64,000 bases of DNA from Rhodanobacter glycinis (GCF_900114325.1 NZ_FOSR01000001.1:327693-391692), one strand, 5' to 3'. Counted from the stretch's first letter, positions 29,462-43,160 are shown. Notes: a model not told the origin generated them from the sequence alone. Translations and numbers: made by a program.

Positions 29462-30259
29462 ATGACCTCCAGCCTTCGCCTTGCCATCAATGGTGCCTCC
29501 GGCCGCATGGGGCACGAGTTGCTGCAGCGGGTGCGGGTGGATCATCGCTTCGAGTTGGCGCGTGTCGTGGTCGCCCCCGGCTCGGAACACGACGGTGCCT
29601 CGCTGCCGGGTACGTCGCTGCATTACGCGCATGACTGGCGCGAGGCGCCGGTGCTGGATGTGGTGGTCGACTTCAGTGGCCCGGACGGCCTCGCGGCCGC
29701 ACTCGATTACTGCTTTGAGCGTGGTGTGGCCCTGGTGACCGGCACGACCGGCCTGGATGCGGCGCTTACCCAGCGCCTGGCTATGGCTGCCACGCGCATT
29801 CCGTTGCTGCGTGCAGCCAATTTCAGCCTGGGCGTGGCGGTACTCAGCCGGCTGTTGCGCGAAGCATCCGCTGCGCTGCGTGACTGGGACCTGGAGATTG
29901 TCGAAGCCCATCACGGTCGCAAGGAAGACGCCCCATCGGGCACGGCGCTGGCGCTGGGTGAAGTGGCTGCCGCCGCGCGCGGGACCACGCTTGAACGTGA
30001 TGCGGTGTATGCCCGCGAGGGCCGCACGGGTGCACGCCGACACGGCGAAATCGGTTTTGCCGTGGTCCGCGGGGGTGACATCGTGGGAGAACACCAGGCG
30101 CTGCTGATCGGGCAGGGCGAGCGGGTGGAGCTGGGACACCGCGCCACCGATCGTTCCATCTTCGCGCGCGGGGCACTGGAAGCGGCGCACTGGCTCGCCG
30201 GCAAATCGCCGGGTGCCTACGATCTCGACATGATGCTGGCCGAGCGCAGCGCACGTTGA
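29462..30259 (+). CDS. dapB: 4-hydroxy-tetrahydrodipicolinate reductase
   Basis: 265 residues from ATG 29462, giving the N-terminal nucleotide-binding motif LRLAINGASGRMGHELLQ. Family signatures are VDFSGPDG, VTGTTGLDA, AANFSLGVAVL and the active-site EAHHGRKEDAPSGTALALG with the catalytic His pair and Lys. It reduces the dihydrodipicolinate precursor with NAD(P)H in lysine and diaminopimelate synthesis. It lies 85 bp downstream of dnaJ in the same direction, with no clear terminator in between. Confidence 0.96.
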   Translation: MTSSLRLAINGASGRMGHELLQRVRVDHRFELARVVVAPGSEHDGASLPGTSLHYAHDWREAPVLDVVVDFSGPDGLAAALDYCFERGVALVTGTTGLDAALTQRLAMAATRIPLLRAANFSLGVAVLSRLLREASAALRDWDLEIVEAHHGRKEDAPSGTALALGEVAAAARGTTLERDAVYAREGRTGARRHGEIGFAVVRGGDIVGEHQALLIGQGERVELGHRATDRSIFARGALEAAHWLAGKSPGAYDLDMMLAERSAR

Positions 30260-30293
30260 TTCCGTCGCATCGACCCAGCGGCTTTCGCCAGCC

Positions 30294-31205
30294 ATGAATT
30301 CGACTTCACTCGACCCGCATCTCCTCCACGGCCGTCGTCAGCGCCCCGACGGCCCGATGCCGGTGGACATCATCTCGGTGCAGTCGCAGCTGGTGTACGG
30401 CCACGCCGGCAACAGCGCGGCCGTTCCGCCACTGTTGCGACTCGGTCTGCGCGTGGCCGAGGTGCCGACCACCGTGCTCAGCAATGCGCCGTTCTATGCC
30501 ACGACGCGCGGGCGCGTGCTTCCGGCTGATTGGCTGGCCGATCTGCTGCTCGGTGTGCGCGAGCGTGGCCTGCACACGCGTGCACGGATGCTGGTTTCCG
30601 GCTATCTCGGCAGCGCGGGCAACGGCCACGTGCTGGCCGACTGGCTCGACGCGATACGCCCCGAGACCCCACAGCTCAGGTTCTGCCTCGATCCGGTGAT
30701 TGGCGACACGCATACCGGTGCCTACGTGGAACCGGAGCTGGAAGCCGTATTCTGCGAGAGGCTGTTGCCGAAGGCGTGGCTGCTTACGCCGAACGCATTC
30801 GAGTTGGGACGGCTCAGCGGCTTGCCGGCTACGACGGCTATCGATGGCTTGGCCGCGGCACGCGAGCTGCTCGCGCGCGGCCCGGCCTGGGTCGTCACCC
30901 ACAGTCTTCGCGGTGCACCGGGTGAATTGCTGACGCTTGCCGTGGGCCGCGACGAAGCCTGGTGCATCGCCTCGCCGGAACTGCCGATCGACGTGGCCGG
31001 TACCGGCGACGTGCTCACGGCCTTGCTGGTGGCGGGCCTGTTGCGGGGACTGGCCATGCCGCAAGCACTGGAGCATGCGGTTGCCGGTGTGCACGCGGCA
31101 CTGGAAGCCACGCTGGCCGCACAGTGCGAAGAACTGGACGTGCTGGCTGCGACGCCGGATTCGACACCGCTCGCCCCGCGTTTCCCCGCCATCTGCGTCG
31201 ACTGA
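30294..31205 (+). CDS. pdxY: Pyridoxal kinase
   Basis: 303 residues as drawn. The family-typical start VDIISVQSQLVYGHAGNSAA would place the initiator at ATG 30357 rather than 30294, and the extra 21 residues (MNSTSLDPHLLHGRRQRPD...) are not conserved, so the later start is a real possibility. PfkB/ribokinase-fold features are LDPVIGDTHTGAYV and the ATP/anion-hole motif PIDVAGTGDVLTALLVAGL. It phosphorylates pyridoxal in PLP salvage. It lies 34 bp after dapB, probably in the same operon. Confidence 0.92.
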   Translation: MNSTSLDPHLLHGRRQRPDGPMPVDIISVQSQLVYGHAGNSAAVPPLLRLGLRVAEVPTTVLSNAPFYATTRGRVLPADWLADLLLGVRERGLHTRARMLVSGYLGSAGNGHVLADWLDAIRPETPQLRFCLDPVIGDTHTGAYVEPELEAVFCERLLPKAWLLTPNAFELGRLSGLPATTAIDGLAAARELLARGPAWVVTHSLRGAPGELLTLAVGRDEAWCIASPELPIDVAGTGDVLTALLVAGLLRGLAMPQALEHAVAGVHAALEATLAAQCEELDVLAATPDSTPLAPRFPAICVD

Positions 31206-31218
31206 CGTCCACGGCGGC

Positions 31219-31248
31219 TTGCCGGTGGCGTGTACGTCCGGCTACCAT
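31219..31248 (+). promoter_or_regulatory. Candidate promoter of the riboswitch-exchanger unit
   Basis: TTGCCG (31219-31224) and TACCAT (31243-31248) are spaced by 18 bp. Transcription from about 31255 would begin right at the base of the predicted yybP-ykoY aptamer, which supports the assignment. Confidence 0.5.
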
Positions 31249-31257
31249 GCCAGCGTT

Positions 31258-31410
31258 TGTCATTGGGGAGTAGCCATCCTCGCTCCCGACGGGCCTGATG
31301 GCTCGTCAATCCAGAGGAATCCGCGTCAACAGACTTGGGGTGATGCCCCATGGTGCGGATGGCCGTCGTCGGAATCTCCGACGAACGTGCCCGGCGAGAC
31401 CTTTGGCCGC
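31258..31410 (+). promoter_or_regulatory. yybP-ykoY-type (Mn2+) riboswitch aptamer
   Basis: The leader of the exchanger gene contains TTGGGGAGTAGCC at 31263-31275 and GGCGAGACCTTTGG at 31393-31406, the two conserved loop segments of the yybP-ykoY manganese riboswitch, with an internal arm region (31325-31380) between them. Known members of this class sense Mn2+ and control Mn exporters (mntP, alx and others). It sits directly upstream of a cation/Ca2+ exchanger gene, which is a typical gene context for the class. Boundaries are approximate. Confidence 0.85.
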
Positions 31411-31425
31411 GACGTGCTCACCCCT

Positions 31426-31474
31426 GGCCGGGCGAGCGGCGTCGCTGCGCCATCGGTATTCCGCTCGCCCGGCC
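31426..31474 (+). promoter_or_regulatory. Expression-platform hairpin of the riboswitch
   Basis: A perfect 14-bp stem (GGCCGGGCGAGCGG at 31426-31439 with CCGCTCGCCCGGCC at 31461-31474, 21-nt loop) ends 12 bp before the exchanger ATG. No T-run follows, and no strong ribosome binding site is exposed, so control of translation initiation is more likely than intrinsic termination. Confidence 0.7.
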
Positions 31475-31486
31475 CGGATTCTGTGC

Positions 31487-32488
31487 ATGCTCACCATCTT
31501 GCTGTTCCTGCTGTCAGCCGGCGCGATCTATGCCGCCTGCGAGTATTTCGTCAACAGCGTCGAATGGCTGGGACGCAAGCTCGCCCTGGGAGCGACCGCC
31601 ACTGGCACGGTATTGGCTGCCTTCGGCACGGCACTGCCGGAGAGCGCGGTGACTTTTGTCGCGGTGATCTTTGGTCGCACGCCGCAGGCACGCGACATTG
31701 GCGTGGGTGCCGCACTGGGCGGGCCGCTGGTACTGGCCACGATCGCCTATGCCGTGGTCGGCGTGGCCTTGTGGATGAATCGCCGCCGATTGGGGCGCCC
31801 GGACGCACAGGTTCGCGTGGACCACCGCCGGCTGGCGCGCGACCAGTCATGGTTTCTTGTCATCTTCGTGGCGAAATGCGCGTTGGGTCTGTTCGCGTTC
31901 GCGTTGAAGCCGTGGCTGGGCGTGCTGTTTCTTGCCGCCTATGCGGCGTACGTATGGCGCGAGATCCGGCATGGCGATACCGCGCCGGAGGAAGAGGCGC
32001 TGGAGCCGCTGAAATTCCAGCCGCGTGCCGTCGACCCTTCCATGGCGCGCGTATTGCTGCAGGCCACGCTGGCGTTGCTGGTGATTGCGGTGGCCTCGCG
32101 TGTCTTCGTGGCGCAGCTCGACGTCATCGGGCTGGCCCTGCACTTGCCGGCGCACCTGGTCGCATTGCTGCTCAGCCCGGTGGCCACCGAGCTGCCGGAA
32201 ACGGTGAATGCGCTGATCTGGGTGCGCCAGGGCAAGGAGCGGCTGGCGCTGGCCAACATTTCCGGCGCGATGATGATCCAGGCCACCGTCCCCAGCGCAC
32301 TGGCGATCTTCGCCACGCCATGGTTGTTCGATGCGCCGCTGATCGTGGCCGGAGCCATCACCATCATGGCCATCATCTACCTGTGGTGGCTGTTCCGGCG
32401 CGGCTGTGTCGATGCGCGCCGAATCATGCCGGTGGGGCTGTTGTACGGGGTGTTTGCGGCGTTCGTGTGCTGGCATGCCGTCGGGTAG
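31487..32488 (+). CDS. Cation/Ca2+ exchanger family protein, predicted Mn2+ exporter
   Basis: 333 residues from ATG 31487 (MLTILLFLLSAGAIYAACEYFVN); the frame is open further upstream, but that region is the riboswitch leader. About ten transmembrane segments in two halves carry the CaCA alpha-repeat motifs AAFGTALPESAVTFVAV and LSPVATELPETVNALIW. The acidic loop between the halves (GDTAPEEEALEPL) is typical. Placement under a yybP-ykoY-type riboswitch suggests it exports Mn2+, possibly with Ca2+; this is inference from context. Confidence 0.88.
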   Translation: MLTILLFLLSAGAIYAACEYFVNSVEWLGRKLALGATATGTVLAAFGTALPESAVTFVAVIFGRTPQARDIGVGAALGGPLVLATIAYAVVGVALWMNRRRLGRPDAQVRVDHRRLARDQSWFLVIFVAKCALGLFAFALKPWLGVLFLAAYAAYVWREIRHGDTAPEEEALEPLKFQPRAVDPSMARVLLQATLALLVIAVASRVFVAQLDVIGLALHLPAHLVALLLSPVATELPETVNALIWVRQGKERLALANISGAMMIQATVPSALAIFATPWLFDAPLIVAGAITIMAIIYLWWLFRRGCVDARRIMPVGLLYGVFAAFVCWHAVG

Positions 32489-32500
32489 ACGGCCGTCCGG

Positions 32501-33196
32501 TCAGTCGCGGTGCGACGCGTTGCGGTCGCGGCCGGCGCCGAGACGGGCGTCCAGCTTGCCGAAGAGCTTCTTGAAGGAACGCGAGAAATTGCCGCGCTTG
32601 GTCTTGCGCAGTTTTTCTTCCTCGCTGGTCAGCCATGCCACCTGGATCACGCGGCGCTCGCCTTCATAGGGCAGGTGGCCGTGGAACGAGTTGTCGCAGC
32701 GCTTGAAGATGGCGAACTCGCCGTACAAGGGCGTCAGCTCGGGTGCGACGATGTCGTCGATATCGTCGATGCGGTTGAGGAAGCGCAGGCAGCCTTCGCT
32801 GGTGTCCGGCCATTGTGCATTCAGGTAGAGCAGGGCGGTGGCCACCTTGGACTTGCTGTCGGTGTGGATGGTGCCGTGGCGGCGGTTGAGCAGCCGGCAC
32901 AAAGTGACCAGGGTGGGGTATTGCCCAAGGTCGGCGATACCCAGGCGACGCCCCACCGCGCTGGCGAACTCCGGCGAGGTCAATCGATCGACCAGGGTGT
33001 TGATCGTGGCGCCGCAATCGGCCGGGTCGTAGGGGAAGAAACCGGCGCTGGTGTAGCGGGGAAAATCGCGATCCAGGTCGCTGCGCGCCTCGTCGGGAAG
33101 CTGCCCGTGGGCAATCATGAACGGGAAGGGTTGCTCTGCGACATGCGTATCCGAACGATCGAGACGGGCAGGGTCAAGCAGGGCAGTGGCGTTCAT
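32501..33196 (-). CDS. 2-oxoglutarate/Fe(II)-dependent oxygenase
   Basis: 231 residues from ATG 33196 (MNATALLDPARLDRSD); an upstream ATG at 33214 would add six residues. The double-stranded beta-helix iron site is visible as HTD in RRHGTIHTDSKSKVATALLYLN and a distal His in NSFHGHLPYEGERRVIQVAWL with the 2OG-binding Arg. This belongs to the prolyl-4-hydroxylase-like group. A basic tail (FSRSFKKLFGKLDARLGAGRDRN) ends the protein. Substrate unknown. It converges on the exchanger gene with a 12-bp gap. Confidence 0.85.
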   Translation of the reverse strand: MNATALLDPARLDRSDTHVAEQPFPFMIAHGQLPDEARSDLDRDFPRYTSAGFFPYDPADCGATINTLVDRLTSPEFASAVGRRLGIADLGQYPTLVTLCRLLNRRHGTIHTDSKSKVATALLYLNAQWPDTSEGCLRFLNRIDDIDDIVAPELTPLYGEFAIFKRCDNSFHGHLPYEGERRVIQVAWLTSEEEKLRKTKRGNFSRSFKKLFGKLDARLGAGRDRNASHRD

Positions 33197-33309
33197 GGAT
33201 ATCGTGCGGGGCAATGATGCTCCAGTTTAACGTGTGCGACGTGCAGAGTGGATGACGGCGGGATATTTCGCGTGAACCGCCGTTCATTGCAGCAGAGTGT
33301 TCGTCACGG

Positions 33310-33338
33310 TGGACAGAATGGCCGTCCGGGCCTATCAT
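33310..33338 (+). promoter_or_regulatory. Sigma-70 promoter of carAB-greA
   Basis: TGGACA (33310-33315, one mismatch to consensus) and TATCAT (33333-33338) are spaced by an optimal 17 bp. The predicted start at about 33345 gives an untranslated leader of roughly 90 nt before carA. Confidence 0.7.
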
Positions 33339-33367
33339 TTCGACCCGCCCGAGAACTCTCATAACCG

Positions 33368-33403
33368 AGATCCTCAAGCCTGCTTCCTGCGGCTTGCGGA
33401 TCT
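33368..33403 (+). promoter_or_regulatory. Leader hairpin upstream of carA
   Basis: Arms 33368-33380 (AGATCCTCAAGCC) and 33391-33403 (GGCTTGCGGATCT) form a 13-bp stem with a single mismatch around a 10-nt loop, 31 bp upstream of the carA ATG. The position within the predicted carA leader suggests an attenuation or translational-control element for pyrimidine or arginine supply; there is no T-run directly after it. Confidence 0.5.
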
Positions 33404-33433
33404 TGCTGTATCCGAAAAAAGGCGGCCCATCCC

Positions 33434-34561
33434 ATGCCCATTCCCGCTCTGCTTGCTCTAGAAGACGGCAGCGTGTTCCACGGTCACGCCGTGGGCGCGA
33501 CTGGCGAAACCACCGGTGAGGTGGTGTTCAACACAGCGATGACGGGCTATCAGGAGATCCTTACCGATCCCTCGTACTCCCGACAGCTTGTCACCCTGAC
33601 CTATCCCCATATCGGCAACACTGGCTGCAACGCCGAGGATGTCGAGTCCGAAACGGTTCAGGCCGCCGGCCTGATCGTGCGCGACGTGCCGCGTCGAGCC
33701 AGCAACTGGCGCAGCTCCGAAAGCCTGCCCGATTACCTGAAGCGCCACGGCATCGTGGCTATCGCCGGCATCGACACCCGTCGGTTGACCCGCATCCTGC
33801 GCGACAAGGGCGCGTTGGCCGGCTGCATCCTGGCGGGCGAGCAGGTGGATGCCGAGGCGGCACTGGCCAAGGCGCGCGCCTTCCCCGGGCTCAACGGCAT
33901 GGATCTGGCCAAGGTCGTCACCACCGCCCGGACCTATGCGTGGAACGAAGGCGTGTATAACCTCGACAAGACGACATTCAGCCAGCCGGCGCGGCGATTC
34001 AAGGTCGTGGCCTACGACTTCGGCGTGAAGCGGAACATCCTGCGCCTGTTGGCCGAGCAGGGCTGCGACATCACCGTGGTACCGGCGCAGACGCCGGCCA
34101 CCGAGGTGCTGGCGATGAAGCCCGACGGCGTGTTCCTCTCCAACGGTCCCGGTGATCCGGCGGCCTGCGATTACGCCATCGCCGCCACCAAGACGTTCCT
34201 GGAGGCGAAGATTCCGTTGTTCGGCATCTGTCTGGGCCACCAGATCATGGGCCTCGCGCTGGGCGCGAAGACGCTGAAGATGAAGTTCGGTCACCACGGT
34301 GCCAACCATCCGGTGAAGGATCTGGACGACGGCCGTGTGCTGATCACCAGCCAGAACCACGGCTTTGCGGTGGACCCGGCGACGCTGCCGGCCAACGTGC
34401 GGGTGACTCACAACTCGCTGTTCGACGGCTCGCTGCAAGGGTTTGCCCTGACCGACCGTCCGGCGTTCTGCTTCCAGGGTCACCCGGAGGCTTCGCCCGG
34501 CCCCCACGACATCGGTTACCTGTTTGACCGGTTTGCCCAACTGATGCAGGAGGCCCGCTGA
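33434..34561 (+). CDS. carA: Carbamoyl-phosphate synthase small (glutaminase) subunit
   Basis: 375 residues. The N-terminal domain includes [20 protein letters not shown] and [21 protein letters not shown]. The C-terminal class I glutamine amidotransferase domain has the nucleophile elbow [18 protein letters not shown] (Cys266), [14 protein letters not shown] and [15 protein letters not shown] with the His-Glu partners. It hydrolyses glutamine and channels ammonia to CarB for pyrimidine and arginine synthesis. carB starts 1 bp after its stop. Confidence 0.98.
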   Translation: MPIPALLALEDGSVFHGHAVGATGETTGEVVFNTAMTGYQEILTDPSYSRQLVTLTYPHIGNTGCNAEDVESETVQAAGLIVRDVPRRASNWRSSESLPDYLKRHGIVAIAGIDTRRLTRILRDKGALAGCILAGEQVDAEAALAKARAFPGLNGMDLAKVVTTARTYAWNEGVYNLDKTTFSQPARRFKVVAYDFGVKRNILRLLAEQGCDITVVPAQTPATEVLAMKPDGVFLSNGPGDPAACDYAIAATKTFLEAKIPLFGICLGHQIMGLALGAKTLKMKFGHHGANHPVKDLDDGRVLITSQNHGFAVDPATLPANVRVTHNSLFDGSLQGFALTDRPAFCFQGHPEASPGPHDIGYLFDRFAQLMQEAR

Positions 34562-34562
34562 G

Positions 34563-37786
<3,224 letters not shown>

Positions 37787-37790
<4 letters not shown>

Positions 37791-38263
37791 GCCGAGCCCC
37801 CATCACCAAGGCTGGTTCGGAGCGTTTGCGCATCGAACTGGAGCGTCTGAAGTCGGTCGAGCGGCCGCGCATCATCGCCGCGGTGGCCGAGGCGCGGGCA
37901 CACGGCGATCTGAAGGAAAACGCCGAGTACCACGCCGCGCGCGAGCAGCACGGGTTCAACGAAGGTCGCATCGCGGAGCTGGAGGCGGGTTTGTCCACTG
38001 CCGAAGTGATCGACGTGACCCGCCTCAATGCCGGCACCAAGGTGGTATTTGGTGCCACCGTTGACCTTGAGGACGAGGACACGGGCGCTGCGGTGACCTA
38101 TCAGATCGTGGGTGACCTGGAGGCCGACATCAAGCAGCGCCTCATCGCGGTGTCGTCGCCGATCGCCCGTGCGCTGATCGGCAAGAGCGAGGGCGACAGC
38201 TTCGAATTCACCGCGCCCAACGGGGTGAAGCACTACGAGATCACCGGCGTGCGTTACGAGTGA
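37787..38263 (+). CDS. greA: Transcript cleavage factor GreA
   Basis: 158 residues. The N-terminal coiled coil contains [23 protein letters not shown] with the acidic tip residues (D-L-K-E-N-A-E-Y) that promote RNA polymerase endonuclease activity. The FKBP-like C-terminal domain ends [26 protein letters not shown]. It rescues backtracked polymerase. The ATGA overlap with carB indicates translational coupling, the carAB-greA order being common in gammaproteobacteria. Confidence 0.97.
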
Positions 38264-38269
38264 AGCACG

Positions 38270-38301
38270 ACCGGCTGGAAGGGGAAACCTTTCCAGCCGG
38301 T
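38270..38301 (+). terminator. First hairpin after greA
   Basis: ACCGGCTGGAA (38270-38280) pairs perfectly with TTCCAGCCGGT (38291-38301). It starts 6 bp after the greA stop and is followed by a second stem TGCGTCCGT / ACGGACGCA (38301-38327). Neither is followed by a T-run. Confidence 0.5.
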
Positions 38302-38326
38302 GCGTCCGTGTAGAGGCAACGGACGC

Positions 38327-38358
38327 AAATCGGCAACCATAAAAATCGGCAACCATAA
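38327..38358. repeat. 16-bp exact tandem duplication
   Basis: AAATCGGCAACCATAA occurs twice head-to-tail (38327-38342 and 38343-38358) between the greA hairpins and the bidirectional terminator. A recent slippage-type duplication is the simplest explanation. Confidence 0.8.
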
Positions 38359-38387
38359 AAAAAGGGCCGCGATGCGGCCCTTTTTTT
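38357..38387. terminator. Bidirectional terminator between greA and rpmJ
   Basis: GGGCCGC / GCGGCCC with a 3-nt loop is flanked by seven A residues on the left and seven T residues on the right, so it acts as an intrinsic terminator on both strands: for greA rightward and for rpmJ leftward. Confidence 0.9.
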
Positions 38388-38410
38388 CGCGACAGGTCGG
38401 CAGCCGGCGC

Positions 38411-38536
38411 TTAGCGCTGGCGCGCCTTGAAGCGCGGGTTGCTCTTGCAGATCACGAACACCTTGCCACGACGGCGCACAACCTTGCAGTCGCGATGCCG
38501 CTGTTTGGCGGACTTCAAAGAGGAAAGCACCTTCAC
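38411..38536 (-). CDS. rpmJ: 50S ribosomal protein L36, zinc-less type
   Basis: 41 residues from GTG 38536, with AGGAG at the right distance upstream on the minus strand. [20 protein letters not shown] and [17 protein letters not shown] match the alternative L36 form (E. coli YkgM type), which keeps two cysteines but lacks the full Cys3-His zinc site of canonical L36. A stand-alone gene of this form is usual in Xanthomonads. Preceded by a good promoter and followed by the shared terminator. Confidence 0.93.
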   Translation of the reverse strand: MKVLSSLKSAKQRHRDCKVVRRRGKVFVICKSNPRFKARQR

Positions 38537-38576
38537 GGCCAGCTCCTGATACCAATAGGGAAAAATCAAGCACGGA

Positions 38577-38605
38577 ATTATAGCTATTCCAAGGGCTTGC
38601 CACAA
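38577..38605 (-). promoter_or_regulatory. Sigma-70 promoter of rpmJ
   Basis: On the minus strand TTGTGG (38605-38600) and a perfect TATAAT (38582-38577) are spaced by 17 bp, 41 bp upstream of the rpmJ start codon. Confidence 0.75.
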
Positions 38606-38665
38606 GTCCGTGTGTAGCACGCGATTTCGACCACGGCAGGAGCCGGCCGAAGCACTTCGCCGGCC

Positions 38666-39595
38666 TCAGTCGGGCACGATTATCGGCACGCCGCGTGCGG
38701 CTTTCAGGTCGGCCACAGTCGACAGGAATTGCGCCAGTACCGGCGACGGATCGTCGATGCGACTGGCTACGGCCAGCAGCAAATGGGCATCGGGTTCCTG
38801 CAGCGGCACATAGCTGACCCCGGCCAGCCGTACCGCGCGCATCGTGGTCGGGACCAGGGCCAGTCCGATGCCGGCCGAAACCAGGGCGAGCAAGCCGGTC
38901 AATTGCTGGGCATGCTGACGGATCTGCGGGTGGAAGTCGGACTTGGCGGCCAGTTGCACCAGCCGGTCGTACAGCGTGGCCGCCAGCTCGCGAGGCTGGG
39001 CCACGAAGGGTTGCCCAGCCACGTCGCTCATGCGCAGACGCCGACGGGTGGCCAGTGGATGCCCGGATGGCAGCGCCAGCAGCAGCGGCTCGCGATCGAT
39101 CACCTCCAGCCGCAAGGCCCGGGCGTCGGCTTCGTGGGCCGGCTCGTTGCGCACGAAGCCGACGTCGATCTGCCCGGCACGCAGGGCGGAAAATTGTGGC
39201 TCGGTATACATCTCGCTGAGCTGCATGCGCACGTTCGGCGCATTGCGGCCGAAGCGCAGCAGCGCCTGTGGCAGGGCGGGGTGGAACGACACCGATACGG
39301 TATAGGCCAGCCGCAGCTGGCCGCTGAAGCCGGCGGCAGCCTCGCTTACCAGGTGGCGGGCCTCGTCTGCCTGCAGCAGGATTTGCCGGGCCTGCTCCAG
39401 GAACAACTGGCCGGGCTCGGTCAGGGCGACGTTGCGTTTGTTGCGCTCCAGCAGGCGCACGCCCAGGTCCTGTTCGAGCGACTGGATCTGCTGCGATAAT
39501 GGTGGCTGCGAGATGTGCAGGCGTTGCGCGGCCCGGGTGAAGCTCAGCTCCTCGGCGACGGCGATGAAATAGCGCAGTTGGCGGAAATCAAACAT
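38666..39595 (-). CDS. LysR-family transcriptional regulator
   Basis: 309 residues. The N-terminal winged helix-turn-helix FDFRQLRYFIAVAEELSFTRAAQRLHISQPPLSQQIQSLE (here in parts: FTRAAQRLHISQPPLSQQI) is canonical. The effector domain resembles the CatR/BenM and related aromatic- or acid-responsive LTTRs (GQLRLAYTVSVSFHPALP, IDVGFVRNEPA). The gene lies alone, with the AT-rich upstream region at 39596-39660 containing its promoter and probable autoregulatory site. Target genes are not evident; the FadH gene upstream is a candidate neighbour but not divergent. Confidence 0.9.
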   Translation of the reverse strand: MFDFRQLRYFIAVAEELSFTRAAQRLHISQPPLSQQIQSLEQDLGVRLLERNKRNVALTEPGQLFLEQARQILLQADEARHLVSEAAAGFSGQLRLAYTVSVSFHPALPQALLRFGRNAPNVRMQLSEMYTEPQFSALRAGQIDVGFVRNEPAHEADARALRLEVIDREPLLLALPSGHPLATRRRLRMSDVAGQPFVAQPRELAATLYDRLVQLAAKSDFHPQIRQHAQQLTGLLALVSAGIGLALVPTTMRAVRLAGVSYVPLQEPDAHLLLAVASRIDDPSPVLAQFLSTVADLKAARGVPIIVPD

Positions 39596-39660
39596 ATATG
39601 GATATCGTATAAGTATCGATCTAAATATATATTTGATTCTGTATTGCGTCGATCATAAAG
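39596..39660 (-). promoter_or_regulatory. AT-rich regulatory region upstream of the LysR gene
   Basis: About 65 bp of unusually AT-rich DNA with a perfect AAATATATATTT palindrome (39623-39634) and ATCGTATA/TATCGAT elements directly upstream of the LysR start. A LysR operator and promoter are expected here, but no single -35/-10 pair is clearly best. Confidence 0.45.
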
Positions 39661-39710
39661 TAGGCCCTGTCGCGCCACCTACCCCCCTCCCCCCGGGTGG
39701 CGCTGACCCT

Positions 39711-39787
39711 CGCCCCGCAGCGACGCTACTCATGCGGTATCGGTTTCTCTCCCCATGAGCCGATACTGACGCGTCGCTCGCGGGGCG
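39711..39787 (-). terminator. Long imperfect inverted repeat downstream of the FadH gene
   Basis: CGCCCCGCAGCGACGC (39711-39726) and GCGTCGCTCGCGGGGCG (39771-39787) pair with one bulged base, and GGTATCGG / CCGATAC adds an inner stem. It lies about 100 bp after the FadH stop, and is a plausible terminator or repeat element. Confidence 0.5.
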
Positions 39788-39883
39788 CCTTATTTTGGCT
39801 GTATTCGTGCCTTCGTCCGTGAATGGTGAAAGCCAGACGGGCGACCATCCATGGCCGCACTTCTCGTCATGGGCAGGGCAAAG

Positions 39884-41992
<2,109 letters not shown>

Positions 41993-42113
41993 TCAAGGCG
42001 GTGCACGGGAATGTTGCCCGCAAGGCGCGGTGCCTAGCCGCTGACCGTGCCGGAAATGTTACGTTTGATCAGACGTTTGGGCGTGGATGTTGAAGTCGAC
42101 GCGAAGGTGACGT

Positions 42114-42377
42114 TCAGGCCAGCAGTTGTCGTACCAGGTCGATATAGCGGCGCATGGCTTGATCGGCCGGCATGCCGCGCAGCGTGGCCCATGCCTCGTG
42201 CTTGGCGGTGCCGACGAAATCGAAGAAGCCGGGGCGCTCCTGGCTGGCATCGCCCTCCGCGCCCTGCTTGTACAGCGCATAGAGCTTGAGCAGGGTGTCG
42301 TTGTCGGGCCGCTCGCCGAGACGCTTGACGTCGATGGCCGCCTGCTCGAATTCGCGCTGGAGATCGTTCGTGGGCAA
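42114..42377 (-). CDS. Acyl-CoA-binding protein
   Basis: 87 residues from TTG 42377 (displayed [20 protein letters not shown]); no ATG is near and no clear ribosome binding site is visible, so the start is uncertain. The four-helix ACBP pattern is clear: [33 protein letters not shown] and [13 protein letters not shown]. It binds medium/long-chain acyl-CoA esters in the cytoplasm. Its position upstream of fadH on the same strand, with a 211-bp gap, fits fatty-acid metabolism. Confidence 0.88.
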   Translation of the reverse strand: MPTNDLQREFEQAAIDVKRLGERPDNDTLLKLYALYKQGAEGDASQERPGFFDFVGTAKHEAWATLRGMPADQAMRRYIDLVRQLLA

Positions 42378-42479
42378 CGTGGGGAACCAGCAGATGGGTC
42401 AGGCAGGCGAGGCCATGCGCGCCTCCGGTCGAGGCGGCGGGTTAAGATAGCAGACTCTTTCGATTTGACTGGAGCCCGC

Positions 42480-43160
42480 ATGAGCCCGAACCCGTCCGCC
42501 CCGGTACTGACCATCGACGGACCCTCGGGATCAGGCAAGGGGACCGTAAGCCGGCTGGTGGCCGAACAGCTCGGCTGGCGGTTGCTGGATTCCGGCGCGC
42601 TATATCGTGCGGTCGGTTATGCCGCCGGGGCCGCCGGGCTGGACCTGTCCGACGCCGAGGCGGTGACACGTTGTGCGCTGGCCACGAAAATCCGCTTCCA
42701 CGCGGCCGCTGACGGTGGTGATACGCGGGTGCTGGTCAACGGGCATGACGCCACCGACGAATTGCGCACCGAAACCGGCGCTGCGGCAGCCTCCGCGATT
42801 GCCTCGATTCCCTCGGTGCGTCAGGCACTTGTGGAGCTTCAGCTGGGTTTTCGCAAGCAGCCCGGGCTGGTGGCCGACGGGCGCGACATGGGCACCGTGA
42901 TCTTCCCTGATGCGTCGTTCAAGGTGTTTCTCACCGCCAGCGCCGCCGAGCGGGCGAAAAGACGCTATAAGCAGTTGAAGGAAAAGGGACTCACGGTTAC
43001 ACTTGGCGGCCTTCAGCGCGAAATTGAAGCGCGTGACAGCCGTGATGCATCACGGACGGTCGCGCCACTCAAGCCCGCCGCGGATGCGGTTCTGGTGGAC
43101 ACCACCGGCATGCCCATCGCGGAGGTGGTCGCCAAGGTTCTCGCCGTCGTGCAGCGGTAA
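42480..43160 (+). CDS. cmk: Cytidylate kinase
   Basis: 226 residues. The P-loop is [20 protein letters not shown], followed by [34 protein letters not shown] and the lid/substrate region [21 protein letters not shown], all standard Cmk elements. It phosphorylates CMP and dCMP. The start ATG 42480 opens [17 protein letters not shown]. It precedes rpsA, as in E. coli, separated by a 175-bp gap holding a small hairpin. Confidence 0.97.
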   Translation: MSPNPSAPVLTIDGPSGSGKGTVSRLVAEQLGWRLLDSGALYRAVGYAAGAAGLDLSDAEAVTRCALATKIRFHAAADGGDTRVLVNGHDATDELRTETGAAAASAIASIPSVRQALVELQLGFRKQPGLVADGRDMGTVIFPDASFKVFLTASAAERAKRRYKQLKEKGLTVTLGGLQREIEARDSRDASRTVAPLKPAADAVLVDTTGMPIAEVVAKVLAVVQR

